Assembly: GCF_018596335.1 (NCBI RefSeq) | Contig: NZ_JAHEPS010000008.1 | Location: 62,001-126,000, forward strand | Direction: 5' to 3' | Origin: Shewanella jiangmenensis | Lineage (GTDB): Bacteria; Pseudomonadota; Gammaproteobacteria; Enterobacterales; Shewanellaceae | Length of the DNA: 64,000 nt | Part shown: piece after piece, positions 1 through 6,589 of the stretch | Layout: the number at the start of each line of letters is the position of its first letter | Numbering within the stretch: the stretch's first letter is position 1 | The notes under the pieces: model-generated | What the model was told of the DNA's origin: nothing | The model's input: the letters and a program-made list of their open reading frames with translations, nothing else | Databases searched by the model: none | Made by a program: the position numbers and the translations under genes

Positions 1-39
1 TGGCAAGGTGTCAAAGGTCAGGGTATGGAATCCCGGCAT
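1..39 (-). CDS. start of an unidentified gene cut by the window edge
   Basis: An ATG on the minus strand at 37-39 is preceded by a good ribosome binding site (AAGGAG, about 6 bases upstream). The reading frame stays open for the 13 codons available (it begins M-P-G-F-H-T-L). Nothing can be said about function. The start is inferred only from the ribosome binding site and the lack of any other gene in this gap. Confidence 0.35.
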   Translation of the reverse strand, partial: MPGFHTLTFDTLP

Positions 40-176
40 CTGCTCTCCTTCAATAACTTCAGCAAGTTAGCAGTATTCTGTGCTCGATTGATATCGAAGA
101 TGACCGGATTTGTATCTGGATGCAAGTCAATCAGGGTGGCTTTTTGTATCAGCCACCGCTGACAGATTTCATCGCA

Positions 177-1376
177 TCAGTAGAAGGGTTTGGGGTCGAC
201 ATCGAGGCTTGAGGGCGATACGCCGCGCTCGATGTTCAAATCAGATTTAAGCAAATCGACAAAGGTCACTTCGGTGTAGTGCCTGTGCTTGAGGGAGTAA
301 AAACACTTAACCACGGGATGCAGCGCGTCACGCTCTTTTGACTCCCACACTATGCCGACCCTGCCGTCGGACAGCTCCACCAGCGAGCCTACCGGGTAAA
401 CACCAATGCAGCGGATAAATTCGTACACCAGCTCAGTGTCGAGGTGGAATGGGGTGAGACTTAGCAGGATCTTAAAGGCCGCCGCCGGGCTCATCGCCTC
501 TTTGTAACAGCGGGTGGCGGTCAGTGCATCGAAGATATCGACTATGCAGGACATACGGCCATGGAGCGGAATTTCATCGCCCTTCAGGCCACGCGGATAA
601 CCCCGGCCATCGAGCTTTTCGTGGTGCATCAGGCACACATCTTTGGAGACCTGCGACAGGCCTTTTGCATCTTTCATCACATCAATGGCATACACCTGAT
701 GCAACTTCATATGTTCAAATTCTTCCGGCGTCAGCTTGCCGGGTTTGTGCAGGATTTTATTATCGACTTTGATTTTACCTATGTCGTGCAAAATGCCGCC
801 CACCGCCATCTGCTTGAGCAACTCTTTGTCGAGCTTGAGGTATTTTCCAAAGGTCACCAGCAAAAACGCCACGTTGACCGAGTGTTCCAGCAGGTACGCG
901 TCCTTATCACGCAGCGCCGATACGCACTTGAGCGCGTCGGCATCGAGCATGATGGACTCAATCATATTGTCGGCAAGTGCTTCAAAAGGCGCGACTTCGA
1001 TGGCTTTGCCTTCGAATGTTTCAGACAACACCTTGCGGATAAGCCCCTTGGCTTCACCGAGGATTTTTTTCGCCTGAACCTGGCGAATATCGCGGCTGGG
1101 CATGGCCTTGGCTGGCTTTGCGGCTTCTTCCGCCACCACGGTTTCTTCTTCCACTGTCGCTTTCAGGCCACAGTCGTCGGACGAGCGCTCAACATCGACC
1201 CAAACAAAGCGAATGCCGCTTGTACCCAGCTTGGCGATGGTGGCTTGGCTTTTGATTTGCCCGGCGTTGGCAATGGCCACCTTGCCATTGCTGTCGATGG
1301 CAGTGACGAACATGCCCTGCGTCAGTTTATCCACCGGCAGTTTCAAAAGATTGGAATCCTGAGCCTTATCGGCCAT
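177..1376 (-). CDS. HD-GYP domain protein with N-terminal DUF3391 (probable c-di-GMP phosphodiesterase)
   Basis: A 399-residue cytoplasmic protein. Residues about 10-130 resemble the DUF3391 region often found before HD-GYP domains. Residues about 155-330 form the HD-GYP domain: H165, the HD pair at 197-198 in ILHDIGKI, the HH pair at 251-252 and the GYP motif at 259-261 are all present, so the metal site and signature look intact. The family hydrolyses cyclic di-GMP, so a role in motility or biofilm control is likely but inferred. There is no signal peptide or membrane segment. It reads away from menF and has its own upstream region. A hairpin at about 134-156 lies just past the stop but lacks a good U-tract. 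Confidence 0.9.
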   Translation of the reverse strand: MADKAQDSNLLKLPVDKLTQGMFVTAIDSNGKVAIANAGQIKSQATIAKLGTSGIRFVWVDVERSSDDCGLKATVEEETVVAEEAAKPAKAMPSRDIRQVQAKKILGEAKGLIRKVLSETFEGKAIEVAPFEALADNMIESIMLDADALKCVSALRDKDAYLLEHSVNVAFLLVTFGKYLKLDKELLKQMAVGGILHDIGKIKVDNKILHKPGKLTPEEFEHMKLHQVYAIDVMKDAKGLSQVSKDVCLMHHEKLDGRGYPRGLKGDEIPLHGRMSCIVDIFDALTATRCYKEAMSPAAAFKILLSLTPFHLDTELVYEFIRCIGVYPVGSLVELSDGRVGIVWESKERDALHPVVKCFYSLKHRHYTEVTFVDLLKSDLNIERGVSPSSLDVDPKPFY

Positions 1377-1860
1377 GGCGCGAAGCCCCCTGTTTACGAC
1401 ATTGCATGCTTATAATAATCCTAAATCATCGCCTGATGACCTGCCTGAATCTTTGTTTTATACGACAAAAGACCTAGTAAAGAATTCAGGAATTCGGATT
1501 TTATGCTGCTATTGAATTGTGCGCTATAGCTGACAGAGATCTAAACGGGCTGGCGCTCCAAGACTCGGTGCCGATCACAAAACAAATGCCTTTGTATCAA
1601 TTAGTTACAACCCAAAGCTGGAGCGCATTTTTTGTACAATTAAAACTTAACAATTCAGCAATTTTCGCAGGAGCAACCCAATATCGATGGAGCATAATCC
1701 TAACCAAAGCCATCAGAAGTAGTGAAATACGCTGCAAAGTTAATAACTACTGCCTGAGTTTTATCTCGCCCTAACGGCCTGTTTGATGCTCTCACCCACT
1801 CACCGCGAAGTGAAAGTGGATAAAGCCAACACCATGCAGATTTGCTATACACCGCACAAA

Positions 1861-1876
1861 ATCAGCATTTGCTGAT
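1861..1876. promoter_or_regulatory. perfect palindrome upstream of menF
   Basis: ATCAGCATTTGCTGAT has 7-base perfect arms and a 2-base centre. It lies about 40 bases upstream of a TTGACA-17-TAAGTT promoter-like pair (1917-1945) that precedes menF. It could be a repressor operator, but I recognise no regulator for it. The rest of 1377-1997 holds no convincing gene. Confidence 0.3.
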
Positions 1877-1916
1877 GTAGGGTTTTGGCACAATTCACAC
1901 CTTTAATGCGCGGCAA

Positions 1917-1945
1917 TTGACACCGGTCGGCATGCTCTTTAAGTT
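1917..1945 (+). promoter_or_regulatory. probable sigma-70 promoter of menF
   Basis: A perfect -35 (TTGACA, 1917-1922) is followed after 17 bases by TAAGTT (1940-1945). If it is real, the menF start must lie downstream, which agrees with the ribosome binding site at 1987-1992. Confidence 0.45.
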
Positions 1946-1997
1946 GGGCAACAACAGCAATAAAAGCAGTGTGTTGCCAATCTGTCGGAGAGCCAAT

Positions 1998-3356
1998 TTG
2001 TCTGCCATGTCACTTAACGGGGCGCGTTTATCCCTCGAAGCCAAAATTCAGCGGCTTCGGGGTGCTGAGCATTGCGAGCCTCTGGTGCAGCTGATTGAAA
2101 GCGTCCCCGCGCTGCCGCTGATTTCGTGGCTGGCATCCCAAACCCTCTACCCGCGCATTTACTGGCATGGCCGCGATAAAGAAGACGAAGTGGCGGCCAT
2201 CGGCGCGGCGGCCGACTTCTTGTTTGATGACCCGGTCAGCGATCAGCAGCTCGCCAACGTGTATCAACACCAACGCGACCTTAGCAGCAACCACAACATC
2301 CGCTATTACGGCGGCGTGGCGTTCGACCGTGACGTCAGCGGCTGGCCGGAATTTGGCCGCGCTCATTTTGTGCTGCCGCGCATGGAGCTGCGCCGCAGTG
2401 GCAAAGACTTTCAGCTTATTTTGAATCTGAATTTTGAAGGCCGCGACCGGCAAACGGAGTGCGATGCCGCGCTGGCGGCGCTGGAGCAGCTGCAAAAGCC
2501 CAGACCTCTGACACCACCCGGCAAGGTGCACCTGCTTGGCCGCAGCGAATATCCCGAGTTCCCCCGCTGGAAACAGCTGGTCGAACAGGTCACCGCCGGC
2601 AAATTCAATCAGCACACCCCCAAGGTGGTGCTGTCACGGCTGTCACAACTGGAAATCAATGAACCCATAGATCCCTGGATGGTACTCGCCTGCTGGCAGG
2701 GCCGCAGCCCATCAAGCTTTCAGTTTGGGTTTCAGTTTTCCCCTGAGCGCACCTTTATTTCCTGCTCGCCGGAGCGTTTGTACCGCCGCCGTCAGCAGGA
2801 GCTGTTTACCGAGGCGCTGGCCGGCACCACGGTGCGCGGTGTCAGTGTGGAGGAAGACAACCAACTGGCGCAGCAGCTGCTGGATGACAGTAAAAACAGC
2901 CATGAGAATCAACTGGTTCGACAGCACATTGTTGAGCATCTCGCGCCGCTGAGCAGTTACGTTGGCGCCGATGAATCACCCAAAATTTTTAAGCTGCCCC
3001 ATATTCAGCACCTGCACCGCGCTATCCGGGCACAGCTCAAGCCCTGCATCAACGATTTTCAGCTGCTGCAGGCACTGCACCCCACCCCGGCCGTCGGCGG
3101 CTTACCGCGCGACAGTGCACTGAGCTTTATCCGTCAGCAGGAAGGTTATAACCGTGGCTGGTATGCCGGCGCCTGCGGCTATCTGAACAAGCATGAGAGC
3201 GAGTTTTCGGTGGCTATCCGCAGTGCATTGATTGAGCCCGGAAGGCTGAATCTGTTTGCCGGCGCGGGGATAGTAACCGGCTCAGACCCAGAGGCCGAAT
3301 GGCAGGAGCTCGACAATAAACTTGCCACCATTCTGTCGATACTGGTTGAGCTCTAA
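1998..3356 (+). CDS. menF: isochorismate synthase MenF
   Basis: Converts chorismate to isochorismate, the first committed step of menaquinone synthesis, in the cytoplasm. About 452 residues, close to the family length. The C-terminal chorismate-binding domain is clear: SCSPERLYRR, then TEALAGT, HPTPAVGGLPR, WYAGACGY, FAGAGIV and the end GSDPEAEWQELDNK, all as in E. coli MenF. The frame is open further upstream, but those early codons overlap a good promoter. I chose TTG at 1998 because GGAGAG lies 5 bases before it; ATG 2007 is the alternative. menD, menH, menC and menE are not in this window. Confidence 0.92.
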   Translation: MSAMSLNGARLSLEAKIQRLRGAEHCEPLVQLIESVPALPLISWLASQTLYPRIYWHGRDKEDEVAAIGAAADFLFDDPVSDQQLANVYQHQRDLSSNHNIRYYGGVAFDRDVSGWPEFGRAHFVLPRMELRRSGKDFQLILNLNFEGRDRQTECDAALAALEQLQKPRPLTPPGKVHLLGRSEYPEFPRWKQLVEQVTAGKFNQHTPKVVLSRLSQLEINEPIDPWMVLACWQGRSPSSFQFGFQFSPERTFISCSPERLYRRRQQELFTEALAGTTVRGVSVEEDNQLAQQLLDDSKNSHENQLVRQHIVEHLAPLSSYVGADESPKIFKLPHIQHLHRAIRAQLKPCINDFQLLQALHPTPAVGGLPRDSALSFIRQQEGYNRGWYAGACGYLNKHESEFSVAIRSALIEPGRLNLFAGAGIVTGSDPEAEWQELDNKLATILSILVEL

Positions 3357-3392
3357 GGCTTTTGCGACTTCGCTTTTAAGAATTTAAGCGCC

Positions 3393-3500
3393 TCAAGGCT
3401 TTAGCCCAAACTCGCATTGTTGGATGCGGTCATACAAACTTGCCCACTCATCCGGTCGATACGGATTGAAATTCAAGGTTTTGTAGAATTTCGATGCATC
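3393..3500 (-). pseudogene. 3' remnant of a second solute-binding-like gene
   Basis: Directly after the stop of the gene at 3499-4242, the minus strand repeats that gene's last codons in diverged form. The remnant ends LYDR-IQQCEFGLKP and a TGA, compared with MYDR-TQRELGLKP in the intact gene. About 34 codons (beginning about ASKFYKTLNF) can be read before the join. This looks like what is left when one of two tandem paralogues was deleted. It has no start and cannot make a full protein. Confidence 0.6.
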
Positions 3501-4242
3501 AAGGCTTTAGCCCAAGCTCCCTTTGGGTGCGGTCGTACATGCTTGCCTGCTCACCGCTGTCGATAAGCTCACGATGCGCCTGGTCAAAGTGCAGTTTAAG
3601 CGATGCGCCAAAAGGGGTGTCGGCAAAGCCGAAATACACCTCGGCGCTGATTACATCATCAAGAATTTCAAACTGCCGGTTGCCGATACGGCCAGCCGCC
3701 GCCTCTATACCCGGACGATAGTCGAGCACCGCATCGATACGGCCATCGTTTAAATTTCGCAGCATATCGTCAAGGCTGCTGGTTTCTTCATAATACATGG
3801 GTTCGGGGATGAGCCGATTAAAGCCATAGGCGAGATAGGCCTGCACCTTGCGCTGTGCGAGCGAATCCAGCCCGTGCCAGTCCCGCGCCATCGCAGGGGT
3901 CAGCGCAACATCCACTTTATCAAGTTCAACCGGCTCAGCGCTGTAAAGGCCGGGCGCCAAATCACCACGGTACAGGCCGAGTACCAGGTCGGCTTTGCCG
4001 TGCTTCACCAGCTGGATGCTGCGGGCAAACGGCACCACAGTGACCTGCAACTCCCAGTCCGGCGCCGGAAATGCGCGCCTGAGCAGGTCGAAGTAATAAC
4101 CTTCACCCTCGGCATTGGCATAACCAAGCCAGGCGGCTGTCACCACGCGGATCTGCACCGGCTCAGCCTGAGCGTGGCTAGCCGGTACGAGGATGGTAAG
4201 GCAGCAAAATATCAACACGAATAACCGCTTAAACGTCAGCAT
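3499..4242 (-). CDS. periplasmic substrate-binding-like protein (SBP_bac_3 type)
   Basis: About 247 residues. The N-terminus is a signal peptide (basic MLTFKRLF, then a hydrophobic stretch ending near AQA). The mature part has the pattern of extracellular solute-binding family 3 proteins, with FDLLRRAFP and later YRPGIEAAAGRIG. No permease or ATPase gene is next to it. In Shewanella such stand-alone proteins are common, and their ligands are generally unknown. The start at 4242 is chosen because GAAGGAGGG lies 4 bases upstream; a longer frame to 4278 lacks such a site. The remains of a paralogue follow its stop codon. Confidence 0.8.
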   Translation of the reverse strand: MLTFKRLFVLIFCCLTILVPASHAQAEPVQIRVVTAAWLGYANAEGEGYYFDLLRRAFPAPDWELQVTVVPFARSIQLVKHGKADLVLGLYRGDLAPGLYSAEPVELDKVDVALTPAMARDWHGLDSLAQRKVQAYLAYGFNRLIPEPMYYEETSSLDDMLRNLNDGRIDAVLDYRPGIEAAAGRIGNRQFEILDDVISAEVYFGFADTPFGASLKLHFDQAHRELIDSGEQASMYDRTQRELGLKP

Positions 4243-4459
4243 GAACCCTCCTTCGCGGCGGTTTTGCAGTAACGACACTCAAATGCGAACCCAAAGCTGG
4301 CATCGTAACTGCGGATCTTAATTGTAGTGGATTGAGACAGAAGCGGTGATTTTGTGAGCTTTTCGCTTGCGTTCCGGCGCTTGATTCTTATAATTCGCAG
4401 CCCGCCACTGCTTTTGAGTAAAAGCTCGGCGTCAAACCGGCATCAGCCATTCCATCATT

Positions 4460-4496
4460 GCGGGTTCCCTCACCCCGCCAACCCAAATAAAAAGGT
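4460..4496 (+). promoter_or_regulatory. probable preQ1-I riboswitch in the yhhQ leader
   Basis: The bases form the compact preQ1-I layout. A short stem GCGGG/CCCGC encloses the loop UUCCCUCAC. It is followed by the A-rich tail CAACCCAAAUAAAAAGG, whose final GG can pair back to the loop cytosines as a pseudoknot. The GGUUC and CACCC bases match the class consensus as I know it. The terminal AAAAAGG is also the ribosome binding site, 7 bases before the yhhQ ATG, which suggests translational control: bound preQ1 would hide the site. The downstream gene being a queuosine-precursor transporter strongly supports the call. Confidence 0.75.
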
Positions 4497-4502
4497 CACA
4501 CT

Positions 4503-5162
4503 ATGTTGCAATTGACTGACGCGCAGTTCAGACGCGCGCTTTTCCTGCTTGCGGGATTTCACATACTGGTGATTAGCGCCAGTAACTATTTGGTTCAACT
4601 TCCATTTCAGCTTTTTGGTTTCCACACAACCTGGGGCGCTTTCAGCTTTCCCTTTGTGTATCTGGCAACCGATTTGACCGTGCGCATCTTTGGTCAGCAA
4701 GCGGCAAGACGGATTATTTTCCGCGCCATGGTGCCGGCGCTGCTGATTTCCTACTTTATTGGCGTGCTGTTCCATCAGGGAGCCTGGCAAGGTTTTGCTG
4801 CGGCGGGTGAATTCAACAGCTTCGTATTCCGGATTGCACTGGCATCCTTCGCGGCCTACCTCTTTGGCCAACTGATGGACATTCGGGTGTTCGACCGCCT
4901 GCGCCAGAGCAGCCGTTGGTGGGTGGCGCCGGCCGCCTCGACAGTTGCCGGTAATCTGCTTGATACGCTGGTGTTTTTCAGTGTTGCCTTTTATGCCTCC
5001 AGCGATGCCTTTATGGCCGAGCACTGGGTCGAAATCGCGGCCGTTGATTACGGCTTCAAGTTGCTGGTGAGCGTTGGTCTGTTCCTGCCCGCTTACGGCG
5101 TATTGCTGAAATTGCTGCAGGAGCGCATCCTGCGCCGGGGCGACGACGGCCAATATTGCTGA
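4503..5162 (+). CDS. yhhQ: queuosine precursor transporter YhhQ (VUT family)
   Basis: A 219-residue inner membrane protein with about six hydrophobic segments. It is close in length and sequence to E. coli YhhQ, including FPFVYLATDLTVRIFG near residues 50-65, SYFIG and the TVAGNLLDTLVFF segment near residue 150. The family imports preQ0/preQ1 for queuosine tRNA modification. The ATG at 4503 has its ribosome binding site inside the preQ1 aptamer described at 4460-4496, so expression should fall when preQ1 is plentiful. Confidence 0.92.
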   Translation: MLQLTDAQFRRALFLLAGFHILVISASNYLVQLPFQLFGFHTTWGAFSFPFVYLATDLTVRIFGQQAARRIIFRAMVPALLISYFIGVLFHQGAWQGFAAAGEFNSFVFRIALASFAAYLFGQLMDIRVFDRLRQSSRWWVAPAASTVAGNLLDTLVFFSVAFYASSDAFMAEHWVEIAAVDYGFKLLVSVGLFLPAYGVLLKLLQERILRRGDDGQYC

Positions 5163-5244
5163 ATCAACTGGCCAGACCTGTTATAATCCGGCCAGTTTTT
5201 GTGCAGCCGCCCATTTATGGGCGGTTCTTATTTGGGAGAAAGAG

Positions 5245-5706
5245 ATGTACTCCATTCAAATTCAAACCATTAGCCCTGTTACCCTGGCGGATGCCGCCCA
5301 GGCGGCCGAGCTGATGCGCCGCATTCCGGAATTTGATGCGCCGGTCAACGCCGACGCTATGCTGCAGCGCATTGGCACGGCAAAAGCCTTGCTGCTGCTC
5401 TGTTTTGTAGAAGGGGAACTCGCGGGTTTCAAACTTGGCTACGAAAAGGCTCCCGGCGAGTTTTATAGCTGGCTCGGCGGCGTTTGCCCTGACTATCGTC
5501 AGCTTGGGCTCGCCAAACAAATGCTCGACACCCAGGAGAACTGGGCAAAACAGCAAGGCTACCAGCAGCTTAAGGTGAAGACCCGCAACCGCTTCCCAGC
5601 CATGCTGACCATGTTGGTGCAAAATCGCTATCATATAGCCGCCATCAACAGCGACGGTCTGCCCTTGGCCGAGCACAAAATCAGTCTGCAAAAAGCACTG
5701 GTGTAA
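5245..5706 (+). CDS. GNAT family N-acetyltransferase
   Basis: A 153-residue single-domain acetyltransferase of the GNAT fold. The acetyl-CoA binding region is around residues 80-100 (GGVCPDYRQLGLAKQML, a Q/R-x-x-G-x-G/A type motif), followed by KVKTRNRFPAML. The substrate cannot be told from sequence. A GGGAGAAAG site precedes the ATG. A perfect 8-base hairpin (CCGCCCAT, 5207-5224) with a short T-rich tail lies in the leader, downstream of a TATAAT at about 5181; it may end transcripts from yhhQ or act in the leader. Confidence 0.85.
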   Translation: MYSIQIQTISPVTLADAAQAAELMRRIPEFDAPVNADAMLQRIGTAKALLLLCFVEGELAGFKLGYEKAPGEFYSWLGGVCPDYRQLGLAKQMLDTQENWAKQQGYQQLKVKTRNRFPAMLTMLVQNRYHIAAINSDGLPLAEHKISLQKALV

Positions 5707-5748
5707 CGGCTAAAAGCCAATCGAAAGTAGTGAAAGCGAATAAAGTGC

Positions 5749-5780
5749 TTGCAAACTCAATTGAGAATGATTATCGTTAA
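5749..5780 (+). promoter_or_regulatory. Fur-box promoter of RyhB copy 1
   Basis: TTGCAA (5749-5754), a 17-base gap and TATCGT (5772-5777) form a promoter. The gap and -10 are overlapped by a Fur-box-like run, TTGAGAATGATTATCGTTAA (5761-5780), close to repeats of GATAAT. Fur with iron would block transcription. Confidence 0.75.
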
Positions 5781-5783
5781 CTT

Positions 5784-5904
5784 GCGTTCCAAAACTCATC
5801 CTGACTGAAGCGAAATTCTTCGGGTTATGGTGTTCCTGAGTTTGCAAAGCACGACATTGCTCACACTCTCTTTAGTGGCCGGGTTCATCACCCGGCTTTT
5901 TTTT
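5784..5904 (+). ncRNA. ryhB: RyhB-like iron-responsive small RNA, copy 1
   Basis: About 121 bases. The core AAGCACGACATTGCTCACAC (5847-5866) is identical to the conserved targeting core of E. coli RyhB. Upstream is a Fur-box promoter. At the end is a strong terminator: GCCGGGT/ACCCGGC (5878-5896), then eight T. A long-range pair AACTCA/TGAGTT closes a 5' hairpin. RyhB works with Hfq to repress mRNAs for iron-using proteins when iron is scarce. The start is set 7 bases after the -10 and is approximate. A second copy lies 427 bases downstream. Confidence 0.88.
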
Positions 5905-5974
5905 ATCTGTTACTTTTGCCACCAGCGTTAAGGCGCGGCAGTCTTTGTCTCTCACCCGCCTCTGAATCAATTCC

Positions 5975-6088
5975 GGCTTTGGCTTTGGCTTTGGCTTTGG
6001 CTTTGGCTTTGGCTTTGGCTTTGGCTTTGGCTTTGGCTTTGGCTTTGGCTTTGGCTTTGGCTTTGGCTTTGGCTTTGGCTTTGGCTTT
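5975..6088. repeat. hexanucleotide microsatellite, 19 copies of GGCTTT
   Basis: Nineteen perfect tandem copies of GGCTTT (114 bases) lie between the two RyhB genes. The 9-base direct repeat CTGAATCAA flanks both sides (5962-5970 and 6093-6101). The apparent reading frames across it (Lys-Pro on one strand, Ala-Leu on the other) are by-products of the repeat. Such arrays change length by slippage. Confidence 0.97.
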
Positions 6089-6176
6089 GGCACTGAATCA
6101 AAGCTTTTATTTCAATTGGTTAGATAAGACTTTAGAATTGACAATGTAAAGATTGACGAAAAAGCAGCAAAGTCGA

Positions 6177-6205
6177 TTGCAAATTAAATGAGAATGATTA
6201 TTATT
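6177..6205 (+). promoter_or_regulatory. Fur-box promoter of RyhB copy 2
   Basis: TTGCAA (6177-6182) and TATTAT (6199-6204) are 16 bases apart and overlap the Fur-box-like run AATGAGAATGATTATTATTA (6187-6206). The layout is the same as for copy 1. Confidence 0.75.
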
Positions 6206-6210
6206 AACTC

Positions 6211-6323
6211 GCGTTCCAAAACTCATCTCCCACCGCTTCGCAGGGTTGGTGTCTCTGAGTTGACATGCACGACATTGCTCACACACACTTTGTGACCGGG
6301 TCTCCCGACCCGGTTCTTTTTTT
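6211..6323 (+). ncRNA. ryhB: RyhB-like iron-responsive small RNA, copy 2
   Basis: About 113 bases. It shares the first bases with copy 1 (GCGTTCCAAAACTCATC in both) and the core GCACGACATTGCTCACAC (6267-6284). It also has the AACTCA/TGAGTT closing pair and a terminator, ACCGGGTC/GACCCGGT (6295-6314), with a T-run. The middle of the hairpin and the bases after the core differ from copy 1, so its target range may differ. From 6324 to 6589 I see no gene or clear signal. Confidence 0.87.
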
Positions 6324-6589
6324 ATCTAAAAAGCAGTGCGTTGGGTGATTTCCTCAGGCTCTGCTCCCATCTGTGTTTCGTACACCCTTACCTAAGCTCG
6401 TTACCGAAGTTCACCGCTTTAGCGTTGCTCACGTTCTTGGCTTGGTCGCCCCAGCTATTCGCTTAAGCTCTTCACACAAGCTTTTGACTTCAGTTTTTCA
6501 CTTGAATTCGGGTCTCAAATTCATCGCTTAAATGCGTAGCCGATCGCTTGGGCGTGTTACTGAGTTTATTGACGCGCTTATTGCTGCCA

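Noticed and set aside
80..210. Short plus-strand frame overlapping the end of the HD-GYP gene
   Set aside because: Only about 50 codons after a stop, no start signal, and its last part is the opposite strand of the HD-GYP gene.
561..1415. Long frame antisense to the HD-GYP gene
   Set aside because: Shadow of the HD-GYP coding sequence, whose domain motifs are clear on the other strand.
1517..1774. 85-residue frame between the HD-GYP gene and menF
   Set aside because: No ribosome binding site, low coding character and no recognised family.
5975..6088. Repeat array considered as a CRISPR
   Set aside because: Units are 6 bases with no spacers and no cas genes nearby.
5872..6149. Reading frames of Lys-Pro and Ala-Leu repeats on both strands
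   Set aside because: They are only the translation of the GGCTTT repeat and overlap the RyhB terminator; no ribosome binding site or conserved sequence.
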